Below are positions 1-9,032 of a stretch of DNA of 64,000 nt, piece after piece. The stretch is from Reichenbachiella agariperforans (GTDB taxonomy: Bacteria > Bacteroidota > Bacteroidia > Cytophagales > Cyclobacteriaceae). The stretch lies in contig NZ_FRAA01000006.1 in NCBI RefSeq assembly GCF_900142205.1, forward strand, positions 186,001-250,000, read 5' to 3'. The notes below the pieces were generated by a model that saw nothing but the letters and a program-made list of their open reading frames with translations, did no database searches and had not been told where the DNA came from. Made by a program: the position numbers and the translations under genes. Position 1 is the stretch's first letter. Every line of letters begins with the position of its first letter.

Positions 1-1
1 G

Positions 2-1057
2 GTGCCGGAGTTTGAGGATGCGGCATTTGCTTTACAGAACCCAGGAGACATGAGTGAGCCAGTGGAGACGCGGTTTGGGTGGCATATTATAATGCTGCTG
101 GAGAAAAAGCCTGTTGGGAGTTTCGAGGACATGCAGGCAGAATTAGAGCAGCGTGTCAAGCGGGATAGCAGATCAAAAGCGACACAATCTGTGGTGATCA
201 CTACGCTCAAAAAAGAACATGCCTATCAGTTGGATTCAGTGGTTTGGCGGGAGGCGCTATCTGCTATGGATTCTACTGTGAAGATGGGGCAGTGGAGTTA
301 CGACACGACGAGTACAACGCTTGCCAATGCGCTCTTTACGCTGGAAGATCAGGAATACACTGTTGGAGACTTTTATGCTTTTGCGGAGGAGAATCAACGA
401 AACAGACAGTCTGCAGATTTGGAAGCGTATAAGCGACAGCTCTACCAGCGCTTCGAGACCAAACGTATTTTGGATGCAGAGATGCTTTTCGTCGAGCAGA
501 ACAATGTGGAGTATCAGCGGATTTTGGATGAATACAGGAGCGGTATTTTGCTGTTTAACCTGATGGAGAAGGAGGTCTGGCAAAAAGCATTGACGGATAG
601 TGTAGGGCTACAGGACTATTATGAATCCAACAAGGATGTCTATGTTTCTGAGGAGTTCCTACAGGTACGGAAATTGACCGCAGAGGACAAAGCGGTTTTG
701 GATAGTGCGAGCAGTTACCTGAGCTTTTCAAATTCCCAGTTGGATAGTCTATTCAATTCCCAAGAAGCTTTAGCTTTGCAAATTGATGATTTGAAAATTA
801 AGAAAGGAGAAGTTGATTTTCTTGATCAAAACTGGACGGTGGGCAATCACCGCCAATCTACGGAGGATTATCACATCCTATGGGTGGTCAGCAAAGTGAT
901 TCCTGCTGCACAGCGACCATTGGACAGTGTGAGAGGTCTCGTGATTTCAGATTATCAAATGGAACTAGAGCAACTATGGATTGCGCAATTGCGCAAAAAG
1001 TACCCATATAAGCTGAACAAAAAAGTACTGAAGAGTTTTGTTAAAACATTCAATTAA
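2..1057 (+). CDS. Parvulin-type peptidyl-prolyl isomerase, 3' part (5' end outside window)
   Basis: The reading frame is open from the window edge, so the true start lies outside. The visible part begins inside the end of a parvulin (PpiC) domain: PEFEDAAFAL followed by GDMSEPVETRFGWHII closely parallels PEFEAAALGM...SEPVETQFGFHLI in the SurA-like gene two genes downstream. About 310 further residues follow, mostly charged and helical, without a second clear parvulin fold. It is the first of three overlapping genes for periplasmic folding factors; its stop codon overlaps the next gene by about 20 bases, which implies one transcript. Inferred role: chaperone/isomerase for outer-membrane protein maturation. 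Family assignment is firm; the specific role is not. Confidence 0.85.
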   Translation: MPEFEDAAFALQNPGDMSEPVETRFGWHIIMLLEKKPVGSFEDMQAELEQRVKRDSRSKATQSVVITTLKKEHAYQLDSVVWREALSAMDSTVKMGQWSYDTTSTTLANALFTLEDQEYTVGDFYAFAEENQRNRQSADLEAYKRQLYQRFETKRILDAEMLFVEQNNVEYQRILDEYRSGILLFNLMEKEVWQKALTDSVGLQDYYESNKDVYVSEEFLQVRKLTAEDKAVLDSASSYLSFSNSQLDSLFNSQEALALQIDDLKIKKGEVDFLDQNWTVGNHRQSTEDYHILWVVSKVIPAAQRPLDSVRGLVISDYQMELEQLWIAQLRKKYPYKLNKKVLKSFVKTFN

Positions 1058-1904
1058 TATTGCCCTATTGCTGAGTCTAGTCTTATTTGGCTGTGAGAAA
1101 CTCTATGCTCCGTTAGAACCAGTTGTCGAAGAGGACAAGAAGGCCATAGCTCGCGTCAATGAGGTGTACCTGTATGAAGATGATATCGAAGGGTTGACAG
1201 GCTCAGGGAGTACTGATAGTGCTCAGATCATTCAGAAGTACGTTGATTCGTGGATTAGAAAGCAATTAACAATTTCACGCGCTTCGCAAGAGATCGATTT
1301 TGATGAGGCGAATATCGAACGCAAAGTACTAGACTATCGCTATGCACTGATGGTTCATGAGTTTGAAAAGTACTACGTGAACCAGCGTTTGGAGAAGAAT
1401 ATCTCAGAAGATGAAATCAAGACCTATTACGACGATAAGTTTGAAAATTTTATTCTCCGACAAAACATCATCAGGTGCCTTTATGCGGTAGTACCTGCCG
1501 AAGCGCCTCAGATGGATAATTTTCGCAAGCTGATTCGCTCCTACCCTAATTCTGACCTAGAAGAGATCCAATCTTATTGTTATCGGTTTGCCTCTCAGTC
1601 TTCGCTGGAGACGGAGCTGTGGCTCAATTTCGATGAAGTGATCGCTAGCACACCCTTTGCCAATGTGCAGGACAAGGTCACCTTTTTAAAAAACAATAGC
1701 TACATAGAGAGCTCGGATGAATCCAACTATTACTTCATACGCTTGCTTGATTATAAAATTTCCAATCAAATTTCTCCATTGGAATACATCCATGACAACA
1801 TAGAAAGCATTCTAATCAATAAGAAGAAGGTCGAACTGAGGAGACAGCTAGAGGAGGACCTATTAAAGAACGCAAAAGAGAACAATGAATTCGAAATATA
1901 TTAA
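1038..1904 (+). CDS. SurA/PpiC-like lipoprotein without a recognisable parvulin core
   Basis: A 288-aa protein with a lipoprotein signal: hydrophobic segment ending in SLVLFGC, Cys at about residue 19. The following AIARVNEVYLYEDDIEG matches the opening strand of SurA-type chaperones (a VN-x-x-Y/I motif) and is followed by a long helical SurA_N-like region. The segment after ILRQNIIRCLYAVVP sits where the parvulin domain should be, but the usual GG-D-LG-F and SEPV-x-T-x-F-G-x-H signatures are missing. It may therefore be a non-catalytic chaperone subunit. The start is a TTG preceded by AAGAG and overlaps the previous gene; no ATG in frame would keep the signal peptide. Its 3' end overlaps the next gene by 20 bases. 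Confidence 0.7.
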   Translation: MLKHSINIALLLSLVLFGCEKLYAPLEPVVEEDKKAIARVNEVYLYEDDIEGLTGSGSTDSAQIIQKYVDSWIRKQLTISRASQEIDFDEANIERKVLDYRYALMVHEFEKYYVNQRLEKNISEDEIKTYYDDKFENFILRQNIIRCLYAVVPAEAPQMDNFRKLIRSYPNSDLEEIQSYCYRFASQSSLETELWLNFDEVIASTPFANVQDKVTFLKNNSYIESSDESNYYFIRLLDYKISNQISPLEYIHDNIESILINKKKVELRRQLEEDLLKNAKENNEFEIY

Positions 1905-3228
1905 GGCAAGTCTGATCATGTTGCTACTGACCTGTTCGGTAGCGATGGGACAAAAGGCAGACAAGGGAGTGGTGATAGACAAGATCATCGCCAAGGTGGA
2001 TGATTATATTGTGCTCAAGTCTGAGTTGGAAAAAGGCTATATGGAGTTCATGTCCAGAGGGGAGATTACCCAGGGAGATGTGAAGTGTCAGATATTAGAG
2101 AGCCTCGTGATCAATAAACTCATGGTAGCCAAAGCAGAACTCGATTCGGTGGAGGTGATGGACATACAGGTAGAGCAGGAATTGGGTCAGCGGATGTCTT
2201 ATTTTATCCAGCAGATCGGTTCCGAAGAAAAGCTAGAAGAAGTCTACGGTAAGACAGTGGCTCAGTTTAGAGAGGAACTCTTTGATCAGATCAAAGAGCA
2301 GATGATTGTACGAAAGATGCAGGGGCTCATCAGTGCGGATGTCAGTATTACTCCTTCGGAGGTTAAGAGTTTCTTTAAGAAGATCCCATCGGATAGCTTG
2401 CCGTATTTTTCTACCGAAGTGACGATTGGCCACTTGGTTAAAATCCCTGAGCCTAATGACAAGGTGAAAGATCAAATCCGACTGGAACTTCTAGAGTTCA
2501 AGGATCAAATTGAAAATGGGATGGATTTTGGGGTACTGGCAAGTAAGTACTCGATGGACCCAGGGTCGGCGCGTCAGGGAGGCGAGTTAGGTTTCTTTAA
2601 CCGTGGCGAACTCGCGCCAGAGTTCGAAGCAGCAGCTTTGGGCATGAAGCCAGGAGAAATTTCCGAGCCAGTAGAGACCCAGTTTGGGTTTCACTTGATT
2701 CAGCTCATCGAGCGCCGAGGAAATCGGTACAACTCCAGACACATTTTGTTGATCCCCAAAGCAACACAGTCAGATATTCAGGAGAGCAAGGACTTTTTGG
2801 ATAGCTTGAGAACGAGTATTGTCAGAGACAGTATGCGATTCGATATATTGGCCAAGGAGCACTCAGATGACAAGCAGACCAGTGGTAATGGGGGATATTT
2901 TAGTGATGCAGATGGTGCCATGCGTATCTCTGTGGAGGAGCTAGATCCTACGATGTTTTTCACCATCGACACGATGAAAGTCGGCGAGGTGTCCAAACCT
3001 TTTGAGTATAAGATGCCTGATGGCAAAGCTGCCGTTAGAATTGTATATTACAGAGCAAAAATACCACCCCACCAAGCGAATCTTTTGGATGACTATCAGA
3101 AGATCAGGTCGGCAGCACTTGCTAACAAGCGCAACGGTATCATGTCTGACTGGTTCAAAGGTGCTCAAGGCGAGGTATACATCAACATAGACGAAGAGTA
3201 CGATTATTGTCGTATCCTGCTAGATTAA
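1885..3228 (+). CDS. SurA-like periplasmic peptidyl-prolyl isomerase with two parvulin domains
   Basis: A 447-aa protein with a signal peptide (hydrophobic LIMLLLTCSVAMG then Q). SurA_N-like helices (VVIDKIIAKVDDYIVLKSEL) come first. Parvulin domain 1 spans roughly residues 175-275 with the canonical SMDPGSARQGGELGFF and SEPVETQFGFHLI. A second, more divergent parvulin unit spans about 278-385 (YNSRHILL, HSDDKQTSGNGGYFS). Overall architecture matches SurA, which escorts unfolded outer-membrane proteins to the BAM complex; BamA is encoded in the same window at 58838-61522. Third gene of the chaperone operon. The ATG at 1885 lies inside the previous gene and gives an intact signal peptide. Confidence 0.88.
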   Translation: MNSKYIKASLIMLLLTCSVAMGQKADKGVVIDKIIAKVDDYIVLKSELEKGYMEFMSRGEITQGDVKCQILESLVINKLMVAKAELDSVEVMDIQVEQELGQRMSYFIQQIGSEEKLEEVYGKTVAQFREELFDQIKEQMIVRKMQGLISADVSITPSEVKSFFKKIPSDSLPYFSTEVTIGHLVKIPEPNDKVKDQIRLELLEFKDQIENGMDFGVLASKYSMDPGSARQGGELGFFNRGELAPEFEAAALGMKPGEISEPVETQFGFHLIQLIERRGNRYNSRHILLIPKATQSDIQESKDFLDSLRTSIVRDSMRFDILAKEHSDDKQTSGNGGYFSDADGAMRISVEELDPTMFFTIDTMKVGEVSKPFEYKMPDGKAAVRIVYYRAKIPPHQANLLDDYQKIRSAALANKRNGIMSDWFKGAQGEVYINIDEEYDYCRILLD

Positions 3229-3236
3229 GAAATCAT

Positions 3237-4199
3237 ATGACCGAATTCAAAAATGAAGTAGAAGCAGCGGATGCCTTGCACAAGGCTTACACTGATCTCA
3301 AAGCGGAAATTTCTAAAGTAATCATCGGACAAGATGATGTCGTGAAACTACTGTTGACGGCTATATTCTGTCAGGGGCACTCTTTGTTGGTAGGGGTGCC
3401 AGGACTTGCCAAAACGCTTTTGATCAAAACGATTTCTTCGGCACTTCATTTAGATTTTAGTCGTATTCAGTTCACACCTGACCTAATGCCGTCGGATATT
3501 TTGGGAGCGGAGACTCTGGATAAAGACCGAAACTTTAAATTTATCAAAGGGCCTATCTTCTCGAATATCGTACTCGCTGATGAGATCAACCGTACGCCAC
3601 CTAAGACGCAGGCGGCATTGCTAGAGTCGATGCAAGAGTATTCGGCGACTGTCGGAGGAAAGAAATGGGAATTAGAAAAACCATTTTTTGTACTCGCGAC
3701 ACAGAACCCAATAGAGCAAGAGGGGACTTATCCGCTACCCGAAGCGCAGCTTGATCGATTCATGTTCATGGTGACGCTAGATTATCCGTCTTTTGCGTCC
3801 GAAGTAGATATCGTCAAGCAAAAGATAAATGTATCGGAAGGAGTGAAACCAGTATTGAATGGAGAGCAAATCATCGCTTTTCAGCAGTTGGTGAACGACG
3901 TGCCTGTGGCAGACAATGTGGTAGAGTATGCCGTAGACCTAGTGCATAAGACACGTCCTAACTCTGATCGTGCTACAGATGTGACCAAATCTTATCTAGA
4001 GTGGGGAGCTGGACCTAGAGCATCACAGTTCCTCATCAAGGCGGCCAAATGCAATGCGCTACTAAGTGGTAAATATTCACCGGATATCGAAGATGTCAAG
4101 GCTATCGCCGAACCTGTGCTGCGTCACCGTATCGTGCGCAACTTCAAAGCGGAGGCAGAAGGCATGTCCATGACCAAAATCATACAAGCGTTATTATAG
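3237..4199 (+). CDS. MoxR-family AAA+ ATPase
   Basis: A 320-aa MoxR ATPase. Walker A is GVPGLAKT (about residues 53-60) and Walker B ADEINR (about 113-118), followed by the sensor region ATQNPIEQEGTYPLPEAQLDRF typical of the family (motif quoted in part: ATQNPIEQEG). MoxR proteins are cytoplasmic chaperone-like ATPases that usually activate partner proteins with von Willebrand factor A domains; no VWA gene is adjacent here. The ATG at 3237 is preferred over a TTG at 3207, which would reach back into the upstream gene. It lies 8 bases after the SurA-like gene, so co-transcription is likely. Confidence 0.92.
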   Translation: MTEFKNEVEAADALHKAYTDLKAEISKVIIGQDDVVKLLLTAIFCQGHSLLVGVPGLAKTLLIKTISSALHLDFSRIQFTPDLMPSDILGAETLDKDRNFKFIKGPIFSNIVLADEINRTPPKTQAALLESMQEYSATVGGKKWELEKPFFVLATQNPIEQEGTYPLPEAQLDRFMFMVTLDYPSFASEVDIVKQKINVSEGVKPVLNGEQIIAFQQLVNDVPVADNVVEYAVDLVHKTRPNSDRATDVTKSYLEWGAGPRASQFLIKAAKCNALLSGKYSPDIEDVKAIAEPVLRHRIVRNFKAEAEGMSMTKIIQALL

Positions 4200-4239
4200 G
4201 TCGCATTTAGATGATCTTTGATAGGAGTCTTCGTTTTTA

Positions 4240-4271
4240 ATTGCTCCTCGCTTTCTGATTTTTTATCTTTG
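4240..4271 (+). promoter_or_regulatory. Bacteroidota-type promoter before the hemerythrin gene
   Basis: ATTG at 4240-4243, a 20-base spacer, then TATCTTTG at 4264-4271. This fits the Bacteroidota consensus TTTG-N19-21-TAnnTTTG with one mismatch in the upstream box. The start codon follows 25 bases later, so a short leader is expected. It separates the downstream genes from the chaperone/MoxR transcript. Confidence 0.55.
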
Positions 4272-4296
4272 GTAGACGCTATTACTCAATAACCCT

Positions 4297-5031
4297 ATGG
4301 AGAACAAATCAATAGAAAGCTTAATCAACGAGAATTTTGTCTATGCCAAAGTGCTGGATTTTTTTGGAGTTGAGTTTTATGAATCCAGAAACAAAACCTT
4401 GAAAGAGGTGTGTGCTGAACACAATCTCTCCTCGGAGCAACTGTCTGCCGTGCTAGAAAATAGCAGAAGCGAACGGGCGATGGATTTTTTAGCTTTAAGA
4501 AAATGTCCGGTAGAGTTGGTGATCGCTTATCTCAAGCATTCACATCAGGTATTTATCAAGGATGCGCTACCCTTTCTGCTCAAGACTGTCAACCGACTCA
4601 ATGGAGGAACGACTTCTGTATTAAAGGAAGATTTGAAAATGATCTTACCGATGTTTGTAGAGGATTTTATCAAACATATCTACGAAGAGGAGGATAAGTT
4701 TTTTGCGTACATTCTCGACCTTGATAGCTACTTAACCGAACCGAATTCTCGTAACCCACTCTTGGATCGAGATGATTTTTCTATTCAAGAATTTGCACTC
4801 CACCACCACGACTCTGACGATGAGATGGCGGGTATTCGTGGGATTACCAATAGCTATAGCTTGGTAGATTTGCAGGATGTCCAGCTCAAGGTTATCCTGC
4901 AGGAGCTGAAGGCCTTTGATGACAAGCTACAGGTGCATGCGCGTATAGAGAACGATATTTTGTTTCCAAAAGCCATGGAACTAGAGAAAAGGGCTAAGGC
5001 ACTTTTCAGAACCAAAGTAATCCAAAACTAA
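4297..5031 (+). CDS. RIC/ScdA-like hemerythrin-domain protein (di-iron, Fe-S repair type)
   Basis: A 244-aa protein. The N-terminal part (about residues 1-60) resembles the ScdA_N/DUF542 helical domain, with ARID-like spacing FFGVEFYESRNKTLKEVC. The C-terminal part is hemerythrin-like: conserved His in DFIKHIYEEEDKFF, the HHHDSDDEMAGIRG motif around residue 170, and H/E ligands in LQVHARIENDILFPKA. Family members (RIC, YtfE, ScdA) repair Fe-S clusters after nitrosative or oxidative damage in the cytoplasm. It has its own promoter and its stop overlaps the ruvX start by one base (TAATG). Hemerythrin assignment is strong; the repair role is inferred from the family. Confidence 0.8.
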   Translation: MENKSIESLINENFVYAKVLDFFGVEFYESRNKTLKEVCAEHNLSSEQLSAVLENSRSERAMDFLALRKCPVELVIAYLKHSHQVFIKDALPFLLKTVNRLNGGTTSVLKEDLKMILPMFVEDFIKHIYEEEDKFFAYILDLDSYLTEPNSRNPLLDRDDFSIQEFALHHHDSDDEMAGIRGITNSYSLVDLQDVQLKVILQELKAFDDKLQVHARIENDILFPKAMELEKRAKALFRTKVIQN

Positions 5032-5444
5032 TGGGGAGAGTGCTCGCCATAGACTATGGCAAAAAGAGAACAGGGCTAGCAGTGACCGACCCATTGCAGA
5101 TCATCGCATCACCTTTAGATACTGTGCCAACATATCAGGCGCTGGACTACTTAGTCAAGTATCACGAGACCGAGGGGATTGAGACGATTGTGATCGGGAT
5201 GCCGAAGGATTTGATGAATAAGGATACAGATAGTACCGCATCTGTAAGGCATTTTATAACTTTGCTCCAGAAAAAATTTCCAACGCACCAAATTCATACC
5301 GTTGACGAGCGTTTTACCAGCAAGATGGCTAAAAAAGCGATGCTAGATGGCGGGATGAAAAAAAGTGACCGAAGGAAAAAAGAGAACGTCGACAAATTGA
5401 GTGCGACGATTATTTTACAGTCGTTTTTAGAGTCTAGTATATGA
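5031..5444 (+). CDS. ruvX: Putative pre-16S rRNA nuclease / Holliday junction resolvase RuvX (YqgF)
   Basis: A 137-aa protein, normal length for YqgF. It has the RNase H-like opening AIDYGKKRTGLAVTDP, the central VIGMPKDLMNKD and the acidic motif DERFTSKMA, and ends with a DKLSAT-x-ILQ helix typical of the family. E. coli YqgF processes the 5' end of pre-16S rRNA. The gene overlaps the hemerythrin gene by one base and def by four (ATGA), indicating a translationally coupled operon. Confidence 0.92.
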   Translation: MGRVLAIDYGKKRTGLAVTDPLQIIASPLDTVPTYQALDYLVKYHETEGIETIVIGMPKDLMNKDTDSTASVRHFITLLQKKFPTHQIHTVDERFTSKMAKKAMLDGGMKKSDRRKKENVDKLSATIILQSFLESSI

Positions 5445-6007
5445 TTTATCCGATCGTGGTATATGGAGATCCTGTTTTGAAGAAAGAAGCTCAGGATATA
5501 GAAGAAGGAAGTATTGATGTAAAGAAGCTCGCTGAGGATATGTTCGAGACCATGGCGAGTGCCAGTGGGATCGGTCTAGCAGCACCACAGATTGGTATGT
5601 CGATACGTATGTTCGTCGTGGATGGTAGCCCCCTAGACGATGAGGAGGGTGAAGAGGATATGTCCGACTTTCGAAAAGTATTCATCAACCCAGAGATACT
5701 CTGGGAAGATGGAGAGGAATGGGTTTTTACCGAAGGCTGTTTGAGTATCCCTGGCATACGTGAAGACGTGAGCCGACCAGAACGTCTGCGAATCAACTAT
5801 CTAGACGAGAATTTCAAAGAACACGAAGAGGAATTTGACGGGATGAAAGCCCGTATTATTCAGCACGAGTACGATCATATTGAGGGAGTCTTGTTCACGG
5901 ATTACCTGACGCCTTTCAAAAAGCGCATTCTCAAAGGAAAACTCGCCAACATCACCAAGGGTAAGTGTGATGCAGATTATAAAATAAAACTCCCTAAGAA
6001 AAAGTAG
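5441..6007 (+). CDS. def: Peptide deformylase
   Basis: A 188-aa protein with all three deformylase motifs: GIGLAAPQIG (about residues 44-53), EGCLSIP (about 107-113) and QHEYDHIEG (about 150-158). The Cys of motif 2 and the two His of motif 3 bind the catalytic metal. It removes the formyl group from nascent proteins. The start overlaps the ruvX stop in an ATGA arrangement, and the next gene begins 4 bases after its stop. Confidence 0.95.
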   Translation: MIYPIVVYGDPVLKKEAQDIEEGSIDVKKLAEDMFETMASASGIGLAAPQIGMSIRMFVVDGSPLDDEEGEEDMSDFRKVFINPEILWEDGEEWVFTEGCLSIPGIREDVSRPERLRINYLDENFKEHEEEFDGMKARIIQHEYDHIEGVLFTDYLTPFKKRILKGKLANITKGKCDADYKIKLPKKK

Positions 6008-6011
6008 TAAA

Positions 6012-6806
6012 ATGAAGGACCTCAAGATTGCCATCATACAAGCAGAACTCCACTGGGAAAATGCCGATGGGAATCTGGCGATGTTCGAGGAGAAAATCTG
6101 GACTATCCATGAGGAGGTGGATTTGATTTTGCTCCCTGAGATGTTCAGTACGGGGTTTTCTATGAACCCCGCAGAGCTCGCTGAGGTGTCAGGCCTCAAG
6201 ACGCAAAAGTGGATGCTACAGATGGCTGCCCAGCGCGATGCATTAGTTGGAGGTAGCTACATCGTGCGTCAAGGGGAGCACTTTTACAACCGTTTTGTGT
6301 TTGCTTTTCCTGACGGTACGATTCAGTTCTATGACAAACGGCACTTGTTTTCGTTGGCCAAGGAGGAGGATTACTTCACTGTAGGACAGGAGCGTCTGGT
6401 AGTGACTTACAAAGGCTGGCGTATATGTCCGATGGTATGCTATGACTTGCGTTTTCCAGTATGGGCACGTAATCATGTGACGCTGGACGGAGACTATGGC
6501 TATGACCTGCTGTTATATGTCGCCAACTGGCCCAAAGTACGGATTAAGGCTTGGGACACCTTGCTGCCTGCACGTGCGATCGAGAATCTGGCGTATGTGG
6601 CAGGCGTCAACCGGACAGGTTTGGATGGTAACGAGCATCTATATGATGGGCACAGTGCAGTGTATGATGCACTAGGAGAGCAGATGACACGTCCCCTGAT
6701 AGGTGAAGAAGGGATACTAATCCAAAAAGTAGATAAACTGGCTCTGGATATGGTACGACAAAAGTTTGCTTTCTTGCGTGATGCGGATGCGTTTGATATC
6801 CGTTAA
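6012..6806 (+). CDS. Nitrilase-family amidase, omega-amidase (YafV/Nit2) type
   Basis: A 264-aa carbon-nitrogen hydrolase. The catalytic triad is visible: Glu in LLPEMFSTGF, Lys in FYDKRHLFS and Cys in MVCYDLRFPVWARN. The length and the CYDLRFP signature fit the omega-amidase subgroup, which hydrolyses alpha-ketoglutaramate or ketosuccinamate produced by glutamine and asparagine transaminases. It is the last gene of the operon with def, and its stop lies 3 bases from the stop of a convergent gene. Substrate is inferred from family resemblance. Confidence 0.85.
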   Translation: MKDLKIAIIQAELHWENADGNLAMFEEKIWTIHEEVDLILLPEMFSTGFSMNPAELAEVSGLKTQKWMLQMAAQRDALVGGSYIVRQGEHFYNRFVFAFPDGTIQFYDKRHLFSLAKEEDYFTVGQERLVVTYKGWRICPMVCYDLRFPVWARNHVTLDGDYGYDLLLYVANWPKVRIKAWDTLLPARAIENLAYVAGVNRTGLDGNEHLYDGHSAVYDALGEQMTRPLIGEEGILIQKVDKLALDMVRQKFAFLRDADAFDIR

Positions 6807-6809
6807 AAC

Positions 6810-8933
6810 TCAATCAACAATAATTTTCTGAGAAGCTTTAGCATTTCCAGACTGGATGTAGGCGATGTAAACCCCCTTCCTTAGTGTAGAGAAGTCTAAG
6901 GTCTGAGGTTGTCCAGCTCGTAAGGACACGCCTTTGAGAACGAGATGTCCAGCGGTGGTGAGGAGGTAGAGCGTAGCATCCTGGTTTGAGCGAAATGTTG
7001 CTTGACGATCCGCTCCAGTAGGGTTAGGGTAGGCGAGCAATGTTAGGTCTGGTGCATCTGAAGGAGAGGCTTGATATAGCCATAGCCCCCCTTGTATGCT
7101 GCCTGCTGCGACGACTGTTTTGCCGAAAAGCTGACCGATTATAGGTTTGGTGTAGCGACCTAGTCGGGTGGTGTGCAGAGAGGTATTGGGTTCGTATTGC
7201 ACTTGCAGGCTGTAGGGCTGGTCTAGCTGGTTTGGGAAGTCGTTGTACACCGTCATTTGGCCTGAACGGTCGGTGGTCAGTAGGTCGTTCGAACCGTTAC
7301 TGTCCAAGTCTCCTATAGTTATCGATAGATTGGTAGGTGCGCCCTTTTCTGCATCGAGTAGATTAAAGGTCTCGATGACGAAGTTCATTTCGCCAGTGTT
7401 GCGGTAGTAGTCTAGCTCGCCATAGCTCCGAGCGATAAGTGCATCGAGTATTCCATCATCGTCCATATCGTATAACAATACGTCATCACCCGAGGTGTAG
7501 CTAATGGTGATTTCTGTCAGCTGGCTTAGATTAAAAGTCATCTCTTCTCCACTGCCAAGATTGAGTAGGTAGTGCATTTTGTTTCTAAACCTTTCGTCTA
7601 CAGACGTAAATACCAAGTCGAGTCTATGGTCACCGTTGATGTCTACGAATTGTGGTTTGATGTCGGTGTGTCCCAAACTCCCAAGCCCAAACTGATCCGA
7701 GTTATGGAATGAAAAACTGCCATCGGCTTGACCGAGGTATATCGTTAGCGTGCTGACGTATTGGTCATGGAGCAATGAGCCTTTGTTGCCAAGTACGAGA
7801 TCGTTGATGCCGTCTCCATTGATGTCTGCGATGCTGGGATAGGCCCATTCACCTACGTCTATCATTTCCTGTTGTAGGAATGCTCGTGAGCTAGTAAAAC
7901 TGTTAGCGCCTTGATTGGGATAAACCAAACTGGATTGTTGGAAGTTGATATTCCGCTGGGAGTTGTCTCTCACATTTGGAGAGATGAGCAGATCTTTTTG
8001 ACCATCAAAGGTCACGTCCTCGTAGAAGCTTGCTGGAAAAAGTGTAAAATCGAGTGGTTCGTTTTCGGAGGGGAAATCAGGAAACAAGGAGTTGAAAAGT
8101 GCCATTCCGCTATTGCCTTGGTTGGCTAGATAGTTGAGTTCTGGACAATCTTCTTCACTGATGATTAAGTCCATTAGCCCGTCTTGGTTTTGGTCTATAG
8201 AGAGTATGGCTTTTCCGGCGAGGTGTTTGAGCCGACCGCCAGCCGAGCAGTCACCTGCGAACTGATAGTTGTCACAGTCGCATACCTGAAGTCCTCCATA
8301 GTTGTCAGAGGCATGGGTGTAGATCAGGTCACATGTCTTGTTGAGATCCATGGAGAGATTTTCATGAAAGTCGATGGTGATACCCGTTGCAAAGTCGAAC
8401 ACCAGAATGTCTATATCTCCGTCACCATCTAGGTCTTCTATAGATGGGATATCCGTAGTGTTGAGAAAGATGTTGATGGGATTGGTGTTGATATTGGTGA
8501 GTAGTGGGTTGGCGACTTCTTCCCAACTGATGGAGAAGTCATCTGAGGTGTTTTGATAGACATGAATACCGAGTTGCGAGGAGGTGAATAGGTCTTTACG
8601 TCCATCGCAGTTATAATCTTTGAGTATCATCCAGTTTTGAATCCCTGACGGAAACAGATGTTCGAACTCGGGGTGGTATGTATAGTGGTCTTGTTGGTTT
8701 TCGTAGCAGTTGATTTTGTCCGACGATCGATCAAAAACAATCAAATCCAGGTCTCCATCATGATCCAAATCCATCGTTTGATATTGGGCACTATTGATGC
8801 CGCCAGCGAAGGGGAAATGGATTTGTTCCTGATGGTAGACGACAGGTGTGTAGGGAGAAAGCGTGGTTTGTGCTTTGGCCGCCCCGTGGAGGGTGAGCGT
8901 AGATAATATGACTATTTTTAGAAGACTTTTCAT
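6810..8933 (-). CDS. Secreted FG-GAP/VCBS-repeat protein with T9SS sorting domain
   Basis: A 707-aa protein. An N-terminal signal peptide (KIVILSTLTLHGAAKA) is followed by many FG-GAP/VCBS repeats with calcium-loop motifs such as DLDHDGDLDLIVFD, DLDGDGDIDILVFD, DINGDGINDLVLG, DINGDHRLDLVF and DMDDDGILDALIA, predicted to fold as a beta-propeller. The C-terminal about 80 residues form a T9SS type A sorting domain (LAYPNPTG...RKGVYIAYIQSG...KIIVD). It is therefore predicted to be exported and attached to or released from the cell surface. Function is unknown beyond binding or scaffolding. It is divergent from murF and convergent with the amidase. Confidence 0.85.
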   Translation of the reverse strand: MKSLLKIVILSTLTLHGAAKAQTTLSPYTPVVYHQEQIHFPFAGGINSAQYQTMDLDHDGDLDLIVFDRSSDKINCYENQQDHYTYHPEFEHLFPSGIQNWMILKDYNCDGRKDLFTSSQLGIHVYQNTSDDFSISWEEVANPLLTNINTNPINIFLNTTDIPSIEDLDGDGDIDILVFDFATGITIDFHENLSMDLNKTCDLIYTHASDNYGGLQVCDCDNYQFAGDCSAGGRLKHLAGKAILSIDQNQDGLMDLIISEEDCPELNYLANQGNSGMALFNSLFPDFPSENEPLDFTLFPASFYEDVTFDGQKDLLISPNVRDNSQRNINFQQSSLVYPNQGANSFTSSRAFLQQEMIDVGEWAYPSIADINGDGINDLVLGNKGSLLHDQYVSTLTIYLGQADGSFSFHNSDQFGLGSLGHTDIKPQFVDINGDHRLDLVFTSVDERFRNKMHYLLNLGSGEEMTFNLSQLTEITISYTSGDDVLLYDMDDDGILDALIARSYGELDYYRNTGEMNFVIETFNLLDAEKGAPTNLSITIGDLDSNGSNDLLTTDRSGQMTVYNDFPNQLDQPYSLQVQYEPNTSLHTTRLGRYTKPIIGQLFGKTVVAAGSIQGGLWLYQASPSDAPDLTLLAYPNPTGADRQATFRSNQDATLYLLTTAGHLVLKGVSLRAGQPQTLDFSTLRKGVYIAYIQSGNAKASQKIIVD

Positions 8934-9032
8934 CTTAGCGTGTTGATACCTCCATTATACGCCAATACTTTGGATTGTTTATTGAATGACCCATAAATAA
9001 ATTTTACCTTACGACGGCAAAAGACAAAAATA

